Shown here: piece by piece, positions 17,491 to 24,968 of the stretch
Position numbering within the stretch: position 1 is the stretch's first letter
Layout: the number at the start of each line of letters is the position of its first letter
Virus record (IMG/VR): IMGVR_UViG_3300034198_007167
Span: 1 to 24,968 of that record
Source of the DNA: a virus
DNA length: 24,968 nt
Strand: one strand, 5' to 3'
Position numbers and translations under genes: made by a program
Notes under the pieces: model-generated
What the model was told of the DNA's origin: nothing
Seen by the model: the letters and a program-made list of their open reading frames with translations, nothing else
The model's database searches: none

Positions 17491-17613
17491 TTACCGCCAT
17501 TTAGGAGGACGACCACCCAACATACCGTTTTTACGGGCTGCTGCTGTCTTGGCCCGTGATTTCACTTTGCCAGCTTTGGCAAAGCGAGATGACACAGTTT
17601 TCTTCTTTTTCAT
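17491..17613 (-). CDS. Small basic peptide with NGxxGGRPPK motif (40 aa)
   Basis: The start at the ATG at 17613 gives 40 residues, MKKKKTVSSRFAKAGKVK and so on to the end GMLGGRPPKWR. A longer frame from 17769 would read through the terminator hairpin and the end of the upstream gene and is rejected. About a third of the residues are Lys or Arg. The ending AARKNGMLGGRPPK resembles short basic proteins found in many bacteria and phages and recalls the AT-hook core G-R-P, suggesting nucleic-acid binding. The gene is first after the strong terminator and precedes the sugar/methyl cassette. The function is unknown. Confidence 0.6.
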   Translation of the reverse strand: MKKKKTVSSRFAKAGKVKSRAKTAAARKNGMLGGRPPKWR

Positions 17614-17674
17614 GCGGGATTCATTACCGATGAATAACCCAACAACGACGTGCAAGCATAAACCCAACAAAACA

Positions 17675-17706
17675 AAAACCCCACCCGAATTACCGGGTGG
17701 GGTTTT
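17675..17706 (-). terminator. Strong intrinsic terminator after the head genes
   Basis: The minus strand has a perfect 13-bp hairpin, AAAACCCCACCCG with a six-base loop and CGGGTGGGGTTTT, followed by TGTTTTGTT. It lies 25 bases past the stop of the decoration candidate. The plus strand also has a short T run, so it might act in both directions. No clear promoter was found between it and the next gene, so downstream genes would rely on read-through or on phage antitermination. Confidence 0.9.
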
Positions 17707-17731
17707 AACTATAAACAGACCTAAGGCTAAA

Positions 17732-18112
17732 TTAGGCTGGGTTGTATTGTTTCTGGCTGAATCCAACAACGCTCACAGGGAACGAAGGCGAGGAAGTACC
17801 ACCGATAATGCGGTCAAGACGCCCATAACGGGCAACTGAACGCGTATCAATGGAAACAACCTGCGACGTAGCAGCCGTAATCTGCGTGAACGCCACGTTC
17901 GCATTGCTCCAATTGGAGTTGTCGGACGATTGACGAAACACGAGATCGAGGGTTGGGTTAGTTCCGGCAGTAGCATTGGCGGCATCTACGCGAAACAGAA
18001 CCTTTCCGATAAAATTGTTCATATCGTATGGAGTACCGTTCGCTGTGGTGGAGATCGCAGCCACAGGAAGGGCAGCAATCGGCGTAATGTAATTTGGGAT
18101 GTCGTAAATCAT
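17732..18112 (-). CDS. Head decoration or stabilisation protein candidate (126 aa)
   Basis: An ATG at 18112 is preceded by AAAGGA, one of the better ribosome binding sites of the window. The protein is beta-rich and soluble, with FIGKVLFRVDAANATAGTNP, TLDLVFRQSSDNSNWSN and a final SFPVSVVGFSQKQYNPA. This alternating pattern is common in small phage virion proteins that lie directly after the major capsid gene and decorate or stabilise the shell. It is followed by a strong terminator, which fits a high-copy product. It could instead be a minor head protein. No decisive motif is present. Confidence 0.65.
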   Translation of the reverse strand: MIYDIPNYITPIAALPVAAISTTANGTPYDMNNFIGKVLFRVDAANATAGTNPTLDLVFRQSSDNSNWSNANVAFTQITAATSQVVSIDTRSVARYGRLDRIIGGTSSPSFPVSVVGFSQKQYNPA

Positions 18113-18151
18113 GGTAATTTATTCCTTTAATTAAGAGTTGGTTGGTTCGTA

Positions 18152-20119
18152 TTACTGAGCAGCCGAGTCCGACGAAATACAGAACGAGGGCCAATGACGA
18201 ACGCCGAAATCGGTGAACAGATTGACGGTAACGACAACTTGGTTGTTCGCCGCTTGGGTATATGGGTCAACAACGACATCATAACCGGCCCAGTCAAAGA
18301 ACATGGCCTGACCCCACGCACCAAAGATCGCTTTGTTGGCGTTGGTACCAGTGGTCGCAATCTGATTCGTGATATTAACCGGATAACCATTGGTCATGTT
18401 GTCATCACCCGACAAGAACACTGGGTAATTTGGAACTTTGACCGTGGTTTTCCATTTGGCGCGAACCGTTGGATTGGTGAGCCACTGCATCGTGCCAAGG
18501 TCAGCATTCGCAGACTGAATCTGCTGCTCAAACTTGACGACGTTTGCCCACGTTGGCGTAGTACCAAACGTGACGCTCGTGACGTTGTTACCACCGCCGG
18601 TAGAATCCGTGGTAGGCCCATTAAGAATGCCGGTTGGCTGCGAGCCACCGGTTCCTTGAATGCCCGCCAAATCTTTGGCGATAGCGATAATGCGAACATG
18701 GTCATCACGCACAAGTGCTTCAGCATCCAGCGACGCTTGAGCCAGCAATTGCTTGCTGTACGAGGTGCGAGCAGCCAAACGGCGGGGAGTGGCCGCAAGC
18801 TGAGCAAACGATTGTTTAGCCTCACTAACCGAATCACCTTCAGCTAGCCAGTAAGCGGTAGCCGCACCAGACTGACGGGGAATGGCGATATTGCCAACCA
18901 GACCGCTCATCGTACCAACGCCAAGCTGCGTCAACAGGGTGCGATTACGGAGCAGTTCGATAAACGAACCACCGAGGAAATCCGTCGCCACAAGAGCGCC
19001 AGCTTGCGTGAAGCTGTTCGTCTGAAGTTGGCGCTGGAGATTCTGACCGTACCGGCTATTAGCAAGGCTAGGCGAAACACGCAGCATCGCCGCCGTCATC
19101 TCAGGATCAGCGTATTCCGACATATCATGCGGCATGATAAATCCGCCAGCATGGGGTTCACGACGATACTGCTTAGCAGCTGCGTCGGACGCTTCTTTTT
19201 CAAGACCATCAAGCGGACGATTCTGAGAAAGCAGGTTGATAGCACGGGTAAGGCTATAACGACGCTTTTCCTTTTGGTTCATACCGATGATAGCGGGTTG
19301 GCTAACAGCGGTTGCTTTGAGGTGATCTTCCACAACGAACTTGCGGAAGCTATCGAGGGTTTCGCCATTAACAATGGCATCCATAACGCGCTCGGAGGGA
19401 ACTTTGAAGTTCTCGCCAATGGCGCGGATATTGGCAACTTCATCCTTGCGGTTGGAGTTAGCGTTAGACGGAGCAGAAGCACGTTCATTCACCGTAACGG
19501 CGGGAACGATAGGAGTAATTTCAGCGGACATAGTATTTTTTGGTTTCTCTAAAGGTTGTGGTTTGGAACGACCCACGCCAACAGATGAATCGGCTGGGAT
19601 GCTGACGAGGCTAATTTCATACGGTTCCCACGAATCAACACGGTAGCTGTCCCCAGCATCGTCGTTTTTTTCCGAGAGTACCATATTCTTCACACGGTAT
19701 CCTACGCTGACCAAGCTACGGATACCGTCTTGCACGTCCTGAAAGATGTCTAGGCCATGCTTGGAGCGATTCTTGGAGAACCGTACAACAGCACGCGCTT
19801 TACCGCCTTTGATTTGGCAGTTTTCCACGACCCCGATTTGGTCTTCCGGGTCATGGTTAAGTAGCAAAGGAGCTTGTTGGCGAAGACGTGAAAGATCGCA
19901 CGCCTTATCGGTACACTCCAAAATTTCATTACCGAAAAAGCGTTCAACGGGAGCTTCGGATGCAAACGATAACTCAACCGTGCGTTTTTCAACATCCATT
20001 GCCCCACGTTCAACGGAGAACTCGCGGGACATGGCTTTTAGGCGACTGTCGCCTAGATCAATTGGTTTTTTGTCCATATAGGGGAATTGCTTAGGTGATA
20101 TTTCCGTATTTTTTAACAT
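18152..20119 (-). CDS. Prohead protease fused to HK97-type major capsid protein (655 aa)
   Basis: One frame encodes two parts. Residues about 30-190 are an HK97-family (U35-type) prohead protease: LLLNHDPEDQIG with the catalytic His89, RSLVSVGYRV with the candidate Ser138, and YEISLVSIPADSSVGVGR with Glu168 following a strand. Residues about 197-330 form a charged, helical scaffold-like delta domain, and the remainder (from about 335) is the capsid fold, including TDFLGGSFIELLRNRTLLTQ, AYWLAEGDSVSEAKQSF and FTDFGVRHWPSFCISSD. In most phages these are separate genes; the fusion gives a fixed one-to-one ratio unless capsid is also made from an internal start. A possible one is the ATG at 19531 (MSAEITPI). 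An in-frame Met at residue 15 is an alternative N-terminus. Confidence 0.92.
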   Translation of the reverse strand: MLKNTEISPKQFPYMDKKPIDLGDSRLKAMSREFSVERGAMDVEKRTVELSFASEAPVERFFGNEILECTDKACDLSRLRQQAPLLLNHDPEDQIGVVENCQIKGGKARAVVRFSKNRSKHGLDIFQDVQDGIRSLVSVGYRVKNMVLSEKNDDAGDSYRVDSWEPYEISLVSIPADSSVGVGRSKPQPLEKPKNTMSAEITPIVPAVTVNERASAPSNANSNRKDEVANIRAIGENFKVPSERVMDAIVNGETLDSFRKFVVEDHLKATAVSQPAIIGMNQKEKRRYSLTRAINLLSQNRPLDGLEKEASDAAAKQYRREPHAGGFIMPHDMSEYADPEMTAAMLRVSPSLANSRYGQNLQRQLQTNSFTQAGALVATDFLGGSFIELLRNRTLLTQLGVGTMSGLVGNIAIPRQSGAATAYWLAEGDSVSEAKQSFAQLAATPRRLAARTSYSKQLLAQASLDAEALVRDDHVRIIAIAKDLAGIQGTGGSQPTGILNGPTTDSTGGGNNVTSVTFGTTPTWANVVKFEQQIQSANADLGTMQWLTNPTVRAKWKTTVKVPNYPVFLSGDDNMTNGYPVNITNQIATTGTNANKAIFGAWGQAMFFDWAGYDVVVDPYTQAANNQVVVTVNLFTDFGVRHWPSFCISSDSAAQ

Positions 20120-20132
20120 ACGGTCAAGATAG

Positions 20133-20138
20133 ATTATA
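20133..20138 (-). promoter_or_regulatory. TATAAT hexamer just before the protease-capsid gene
   Basis: In the gap between portal and protease-capsid genes, the minus strand holds an exact TATAAT beginning 19 bases before the ATG. No TTGACA-like box lies 16-18 bases upstream. If used, it would give a nearly leaderless transcript. This may be chance. Confidence 0.2.
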
Positions 20139-20143
20139 AAGCC

Positions 20144-21757
20144 TTACTTGTCTTCCTCTTTGGGTTTTTTGGAAGGCGCTTTATCTTCACCGGGTCTTGG
20201 CGAAGGGAAGTTAGGATTAGGATCAGGCAAAACAACACCCGCTTGGGTAGCGAGTTTTTGCTCCATAGCCTGTTCTTGCATGATGTCTTCAAAAGTTTCT
20301 TGGCTAGTTTCTTCAACCACCGACGTGCGCGATTTAATGCGGTTGTTGATTGCATCAATAGACGCAGCCACATCCTTTTGAGGATCAACCCACGACCAAC
20401 GACGAGGACGGAATTTGTGGTTTTGGAATTTCTCAAGTTTGGTAAATGGCAATGCCTTGCCAGTAAATGGGTCTTTAATGGTTCCATTGAGTAATCCAAT
20501 TTCCAGCCATTTCAAAAAGATAGGTGATTCAAATTTATCAATCCACCAAGTTTGCAACGCTTTGAAATGCTCCCGATCTTCAAGTAACCCAGCACGAATA
20601 GAGCTAAAATTAACGTCACTTAGATCATTGGCGATAGCGTAGTAACTCATGTCTAAACCTGCACCAATTCGACGTAGGCGCGTTTTAACGAACTCCCCGT
20701 ACTGTTCATGGGGGTAAGCAGGATCATAGGTCTTAAAATCCAAGCCGGGGGTTTGGCTCAAATCTTCAATTAGACCCGGTTCCGCGTCCATGCTCTTATC
20801 GCCCTCATTGATTTCCTGACCTTCGTAACCCGGACCCGGATCATTATACGCACGAGTGATAAACCCCATCTTGGCAGCACCTGTACGAGCCGCTACAATA
20901 GCAGCTTCATCATAACCATCCAACATCTTCAGGTCTCGCATGATACCACACAACCAAGTCGTGTCACGAACTTGTGTAATACGGGTGCGCCTGAAAGGAT
21001 GAAGAAAGCCAGATGCCTCCATGCGTTCGGACCAATACCCTTCTGCGTGCCACCATTGCTGATCTCCGGGGTATTCTTTTAGGATGTAGTAAGCCGTGGA
21101 TTTGAAGTACCTATCGACTTCGACACCCATACGCACCTGAACATCTACCTGACCACCGGGCTGACGCGTAAGTTCATTACGGTAATCGTCAATGATGTCG
21201 CCTTCAAATAGTTGAAGCGCAAAACCGAATTTGTTGATACTTGGATCAACAACCCATTTTACTAGCGTATCTCCATCACGAGCAGTGGATCGCAATGCGA
21301 GACGCCCACCTTCATTGAGAGTCATATCACCAGTAACAAATGGATTCTTTTTCCACTCTATGTACGCATTTTCGATGATTTTAGCATCGTTTGCATCAAC
21401 TTGAAATTCCAACTTCTTCAAAACATTCATGCGCCATTCACCGGCCATTGAATTAAAGATGATACCGTGGTGGTCGTAAATGTTGTCCTCCAGCCGAGAG
21501 AGGAATCGGCGTGTGTAGGGTTCATTTCTTTCCAACTCACGGGCACGTCCACGAAGGGTGCGTAAGCGTGTCTTTAATTCTGCATCACCAGTGGTGAGAG
21601 GAGCTAAGAAGTCTTCAGTAAGACGATTCCATTCAGCTCCCGCATAAGAGCGTTTACCGATGATCTTGTGCATCGGTTTTTGTTGTCCGTTAAAAGCATT
21701 TTTGCCTGCTTTCAATCCAGCCGTAATACGGTTAAGAAACGAAATGTTTGCAGCCAT
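20144..21757 (-). CDS. Portal protein, lambda type (537 aa)
   Basis: An ATG at 21757 gives MAANISFLNRITAGLKAGKN. The region RTLRGRARELERNEPYTRRF (residues about 66-85) is the conserved N-terminal signature of lambda gpB-type portals, followed by GDTLVKWVVD (stem/wing strand), HPFRRTRITQVRD, LKMLDGYDEAAIVAARTGAAK (helix of the clip/stem) and the later SSIRAGLLEDREHFKALQTWWIDKF. The length is typical. The C-terminal tail is very polar and charged (GEDKAPSKKPKEEDK). The dodecameric portal forms the DNA channel and the terminase docking point. The gene lies nine bases after the connector candidate and before the protease-capsid fusion. Confidence 0.92.
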   Translation of the reverse strand: MAANISFLNRITAGLKAGKNAFNGQQKPMHKIIGKRSYAGAEWNRLTEDFLAPLTTGDAELKTRLRTLRGRARELERNEPYTRRFLSRLEDNIYDHHGIIFNSMAGEWRMNVLKKLEFQVDANDAKIIENAYIEWKKNPFVTGDMTLNEGGRLALRSTARDGDTLVKWVVDPSINKFGFALQLFEGDIIDDYRNELTRQPGGQVDVQVRMGVEVDRYFKSTAYYILKEYPGDQQWWHAEGYWSERMEASGFLHPFRRTRITQVRDTTWLCGIMRDLKMLDGYDEAAIVAARTGAAKMGFITRAYNDPGPGYEGQEINEGDKSMDAEPGLIEDLSQTPGLDFKTYDPAYPHEQYGEFVKTRLRRIGAGLDMSYYAIANDLSDVNFSSIRAGLLEDREHFKALQTWWIDKFESPIFLKWLEIGLLNGTIKDPFTGKALPFTKLEKFQNHKFRPRRWSWVDPQKDVAASIDAINNRIKSRTSVVEETSQETFEDIMQEQAMEQKLATQAGVVLPDPNPNFPSPRPGEDKAPSKKPKEEDK

Positions 21758-21766
21758 AATTCAAAG

Positions 21767-22393
21767 TTACTGCCACGGTACACGCTGCTGCCAAGGGTAG
21801 GCACGAATGTTAAGGGGACGGAAACGTATTCCGATTTTATTGGAGCCACCTAGACCCGCATTCAATCTAGCTCTGGCTTCCTCACGGCGAACCTCAGATG
21901 CGAAGCGTTCACGCATTTTCCAAAGTTCAGACAAATTTGCCAGAGTGTAAGCCTGACCATTAACTTGCGCGGTCGTTACACTCTTGGTGGTAAGTTTTGC
22001 AATGGTTGTCTCAATCTCCACTAGCATCTTGCTAGCAAACGAACGAGGGTCCGAACCATTTGGGGTTACAGCAAGATTAGGGGCAATCTCTATTTGCTCA
22101 AAAAAAGTGTGAATCTGAAACTGTTGTGTACCGCTTGTAACGTATGCTCCGATGGAATAAAGATCGGGCACCCATGCAGCAGTAGTAGCAGTTGATAATG
22201 TAACCTGAAATAAAACATCACTAGCTGATGCTTGCACGGCATCAAACTTGTAAATGTTTTTGGTAGAACGAATGACATAATGCAGTGTCCAAATTGTCGC
22301 CGGGTAATCATCAATCTGCCTAATCCATGAAATGTTATCACCCGCTGCAATAGTCTGTGGTTCGCGTAATAGAGTTGGTATTGTTGCGCTCAA
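21767..22393 (-). CDS. gpW-like connector with extra N-terminal beta domain (208 aa)
   Basis: The frame opens with a TTG at 22393; an in-frame TGA lies four codons upstream, and no ATG is available before the middle of the protein. Residues about 1-110 are beta-rich (SWIRQIDDYPATIWTLHYVI, VLFQVTLSTATTAAWVPDLY), like small Ig-type or head-surface domains. The C-terminal half (about 125-180) is helical, with YTLANLSELWKMRERFASE, resembling the single helix-turn-helix unit of lambda gpW. gpW seals the head before tail joining and usually lies between large terminase and portal, as here. Typical gpW has about 70 residues, so this is a longer, two-part variant. The fold assignment is inferred. Confidence 0.65.
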   Translation of the reverse strand: MSATIPTLLREPQTIAAGDNISWIRQIDDYPATIWTLHYVIRSTKNIYKFDAVQASASDVLFQVTLSTATTAAWVPDLYSIGAYVTSGTQQFQIHTFFEQIEIAPNLAVTPNGSDPRSFASKMLVEIETTIAKLTTKSVTTAQVNGQAYTLANLSELWKMRERFASEVRREEARARLNAGLGGSNKIGIRFRPLNIRAYPWQQRVPWQ

Positions 22394-22443
22394 TTTGGTA
22401 TTTCACGGCATCTTCTGTAATATAATAAAGAAATCAAGCTACA

Positions 22444-24456
22444 TTACATACGCCATTTTCCAACGAATCCACTTCTTCCTGTCCTTCTGGCAACCTTTGC
22501 TTGTTGGCTACGTTCAATCGCAGCGAAGTCTCGTGTTGGATTTTCGGGTAATGTCACCAAAGGTTCAATAGGTTGATTTCCGTCCAATTTGAGCTGTTTT
22601 GCTTCCTCGGGGGTATGCTGGGGTGCAACAAAGTCTTTCGGAGCTTGTTTCTTCAAATTATCTGCCAATCTGTTCCAACTAATTGGGAACAAGCTATGCA
22701 AAGCAGCAATTGCGTACACGTTCAAATCCAAAGCTTCGTTGCGTACACTATTGTTTTCCTTTTCAAAAATATAATAGGGCTGACCATAACTGTATTTCAG
22801 AAAGCGTTTTTCTGCTGCAAATTGAATAAAGTAGTCAGCATCATATCCATATTCAGGTGCCGCAAAATGCATTGAACGCGCTCCGGGAGTTGGCAGAGCA
22901 ATTCTATCATGCAATGTGGATTTAGCCACGGTAACGCCTACATTCCAATGCGGTATGCGTGCGCGATTGTTGCGGCTAGGTTTAGCTGGCAATATAGGCG
23001 GTGTATTTGTTCCCACTCTGTTAATGCCTTTGCATGGATATACACCGCGCCCAATGCGAGGAGCACAAAATGACAGCACCCGTTTGTCTTTATACCCCAT
23101 ATCAATAAACGCGCGTTGTATCTTTAATGGCACGCCATCTTCCCGCTTAAAATCTTCTAACAACAATATATCCAATCTGTTCCAAACATCATCCATTTCT
23201 GTGTCCCCATCCAAAACAACGCGTTTAATGCCCCACGATTCTTCATCTTTGCCAAAACCCTTAACTTCACATTCTACGCGATTTCTCTGCACATCAACCG
23301 ATGCCACTAACATAAGAACGTTTTCAGGAATTGTTTCAGGTGTATATTCCTCGCCACGGTTTTCTAATAGTTTCGCATCAATCTTAGTGGCGTCCTCTTC
23401 AAATGTTTCGGCAAGGAAAGTGTTTATCCAAACTCGCATCGTTTGACCCCCACCATCCTTCGCTTTCAAAAACTCCATTGCGAACTCATGGATGCGATTT
23501 TTGTACCCCTTGTGCTGCCTGAACAGGGTATTCATCCCATTTAACCAAAATCCTTTAACTCCATTAAACGGGTGCGTAGCTACCCAGCGACCCTTCTTTA
23601 CCATGCTAATGCGGTTGGCGTCGTCTAAATGTGCTTTGCAGGCTGGGCATTCAATATATGCCTTGTCCGGTTCATTCTCCGGCCATTTTACCTGACTCCA
23701 CAACAACGTGTGCTCGAATTTACACATTGGGCATTTTACCATCCAATGTCGTTTATCTGAATTGTCGTACAGTTTTTCGATCTTACTAACGCCCTTAACC
23801 GTAGGCGTGCTGGTTTTAATCTTTATGGCGTTAGGAAAGCTCTCAGCACGTTTATCAGCCAACGCACAGGGATCACCCTCGCTTCCAGCACTAGCTGGGT
23901 AGCGGTCGATCTCATCTTGCATAACAACACGTCTAGGACGCCCAGCAAGGCCCGCAGGAGCGTTTGCTCCCGTCATAGCTATGCTACCACCCGGAAACTG
24001 CTTAAAGGCCGTAGTATTGCCGCTATTGCGGCTTCTAGCATCCTTCACCAATCGCCTCAACACTGGCGTATCACGAATCATAGGCGCAATACGTTCTTTA
24101 GAATATGCTTCGTACAACTCAACCGTAGGCTGCACCAACAACATAGGCGATGGATCAGCGTGCGTGAAAAACCCAATAAGGCAGTTAAGTGTTTCACTCT
24201 TACCAGTTTGCGCCGCTAGCATCATTACTGTTTCCGATACATCTGGCTCCAACGGAGCATCCATCAATTCCTTCTGATACGGCAAACACCGGAATTTGCC
24301 AGATTCAGCGGCAGCATCACGCGACAGCACACGATACTGATTAGCCCATTCGCTTGGCCTTTGCTTAGGTAATGGCGGGATAGCATCAAAGATTGCCCGC
24401 CACAACCGTTCAACTGGCGGCAGTTGGAGTTTCGGTAATTGGGTCTTCTTCGTCAT
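22444..24456 (-). CDS. Terminase large subunit, lambda gpA (GpA/PF05876) type (670 aa)
   Basis: An ATG at 24456 lies inside the small-terminase gene, overlapping by 47 bases. The packaging ATPase domain shows the Walker A-like loop AAQTGKSETL (residues 81-90) and Walker B VVMQDEIDRYP (177-187), with LAGRPRRVVM just before it. A zinc-ribbon-like pair, CPMC (242-245) and CPAC (270-273), sits in the linker. The nuclease domain begins at LVASVDVQRNRVE with Asp388, and a second acidic site is IDMGYKDKRV (Asp452). The length matches the family. It cuts concatemers and drives DNA into the prohead. Confidence 0.95.
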   Translation of the reverse strand: MTKKTQLPKLQLPPVERLWRAIFDAIPPLPKQRPSEWANQYRVLSRDAAAESGKFRCLPYQKELMDAPLEPDVSETVMMLAAQTGKSETLNCLIGFFTHADPSPMLLVQPTVELYEAYSKERIAPMIRDTPVLRRLVKDARSRNSGNTTAFKQFPGGSIAMTGANAPAGLAGRPRRVVMQDEIDRYPASAGSEGDPCALADKRAESFPNAIKIKTSTPTVKGVSKIEKLYDNSDKRHWMVKCPMCKFEHTLLWSQVKWPENEPDKAYIECPACKAHLDDANRISMVKKGRWVATHPFNGVKGFWLNGMNTLFRQHKGYKNRIHEFAMEFLKAKDGGGQTMRVWINTFLAETFEEDATKIDAKLLENRGEEYTPETIPENVLMLVASVDVQRNRVECEVKGFGKDEESWGIKRVVLDGDTEMDDVWNRLDILLLEDFKREDGVPLKIQRAFIDMGYKDKRVLSFCAPRIGRGVYPCKGINRVGTNTPPILPAKPSRNNRARIPHWNVGVTVAKSTLHDRIALPTPGARSMHFAAPEYGYDADYFIQFAAEKRFLKYSYGQPYYIFEKENNSVRNEALDLNVYAIAALHSLFPISWNRLADNLKKQAPKDFVAPQHTPEEAKQLKLDGNQPIEPLVTLPENPTRDFAAIERSQQAKVARRTGRSGFVGKWRM

Positions 24457-24904
24457 CCGTAAATTCTGCGTCCTTAATGTCTTCCATGCGTATGTTGCCT
24501 AGCGCATGAATCTCCTCAAGTAGCTTTGATTTGTCATCCACACTCAAAGGTGAGTTTACGATCTTCTGTCGTATTGCCACCGCAGCCTTTTGCACAGCCG
24601 TAATTACCAAATCCAACGGCAACAAGTTGCCTTTGCGCTCTTCGTTTTTCAATCGTGCGTTCTCTGCCTGCTCACGAGCCAAGTTAGCTCGCTCATCGCT
24701 AAGGTTAAAAGACCCCGCCGCAGCTTGCTCACGCTTAATCATCCATCGAATTACTTCCGCCGTGTTGTATTCATTTGATTTACCGTTCTCAGCTATCTTG
24801 AAGGGCAGACCTTCGCCTTGCCAAATTACAATAGATTTTGGCCCTACCCCTAAAATACCCGATAGCTCGGATTTGCCTACAATTTTACCACCTGTTGGAC
24901 GCAT
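24410..24904 (-). CDS. Terminase small subunit, Nu1-like (164 aa)
   Basis: An ATG at 24904 begins MRPTGGKIVGKSELSGILGV. The first 55 residues form a winged-helix DNA-binding domain of the lambda Nu1 type: VGKSELSGILGVGPKSIVIW, then QGEGLPF and NTAEVIRWMIKRE. The middle is a long charged helix (ANLAREQAENARLKNEERKG) for oligomerisation. The acidic C-terminus (DAEFTDDEEDPITETP) is the part that contacts the large subunit. It recognises the packaging start site. Upstream, only 64 bases remain in the window, with no clear ribosome binding site and no recognisable cos site. Confidence 0.9.
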   Translation of the reverse strand: MRPTGGKIVGKSELSGILGVGPKSIVIWQGEGLPFKIAENGKSNEYNTAEVIRWMIKREQAAAGSFNLSDERANLAREQAENARLKNEERKGNLLPLDLVITAVQKAAVAIRQKIVNSPLSVDDKSKLLEEIHALGNIRMEDIKDAEFTDDEEDPITETPTAAS

Positions 24905-24968
24905 AAGTTCGCATGATCTGCTGGATTTACCTGTTATGGCATATAGGAAAACTTATGGCTAGCTTTAA

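Noticed and set aside
17614-17674. Promoter for the sugar cassette after the terminator
   Set aside because: TTGCAC is present, but no -10 box lies at 16-18 bases spacing; no credible sigma70 site could be read.
17491-17769. 92-residue version of the small basic protein
   Set aside because: The first 52 codons run through the end of the upstream gene and the perfect terminator hairpin; the ATG at 17613 gives the sensible product.
18194-18847. Open plus-strand frame of 217 codons opposite the capsid gene
   Set aside because: It is antisense to the conserved capsid part; arginine-rich, with no recognisable domain or ribosome binding site.
24905-24968. cos site or packaging signal upstream of the small terminase
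   Set aside because: Only 64 bases are available, and no palindromic or repeated sites resembling Nu1 binding sites are visible.

Overview
The window is a contiguous stretch of a tailed-phage (or prophage) genome. It is essentially the whole late, virion-morphogenesis and lysis side of a siphovirus-like genome, and every convincing gene lies on the minus strand. Read right to left, the order is: small terminase (Nu1-like), large terminase (lambda gpA-like), a two-part connector candidate, lambda-type portal, a fused prohead protease and major capsid protein, a small head-decoration candidate, a surface-sugar/methyl-transfer cassette, head-tail joining candidates, tail tube candidate, assembly-chaperone candidate, short tape measure, three tail-tip proteins, a 1547-residue repetitive tail fibre, a predicted beta-solenoid protein, two holin candidates, two cysteine-rich proteins and the start of a metallophosphoesterase. 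Genes abut or overlap by 1-4 bases (ATGA, TGATG, TAATG) almost everywhere, as in a single late operon.

Head and packaging (about 17.7-24.9 kb): the terminase, portal and protease motifs are clear, so packaging and capsid identity is secure. Just after the decoration candidate stands a very strong intrinsic terminator (17675-17706). Beyond it comes an accessory block (14.76-17.6 kb): a 40-residue basic peptide, a class I methyltransferase, a WavE-like putative glycosyltransferase, and a fusion of a GT-A glycosyltransferase with a methyltransferase domain. Such genes between capsid and connector suggest modification of virion proteins or of host surface glycans.

Tail (about 2.0-14.7 kb): gene order gives the likely roles of the connector, tail-completion, terminator and tube proteins, but their sequences are not diagnostic. 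A second intrinsic terminator (12652-12683) follows the tube candidate, so both terminators sit just behind genes whose products are needed in high copy. The three proteins between tape measure and fibre show no motif of the lambda-type tail tip. One carries an apparent inserted carbohydrate-binding-like domain. The fibre is built of repeats with diverged codons and ends in a lectin-like module.

Lysis and end region (1-2.0 kb): two small membrane proteins look like holins. No endolysin lies within the window; it could be beyond the left edge. The last genes encode a 318-residue protein with 17 cysteines, a 106-residue protein with paired CxxC motifs, and a calcineurin-like phosphoesterase cut by the window edge.

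Host: it cannot be named from this sequence. Base composition is moderate. Most starts lack a Shine-Dalgarno sequence, which would fit hosts such as Bacteroidota or members of the Planctomycetota-Verrucomicrobiota group, but this is only a hint. No integrase, repressor, replication gene, tRNA, CRISPR array or insertion sequence was seen. No intergenic gap exceeds about 120 bases.
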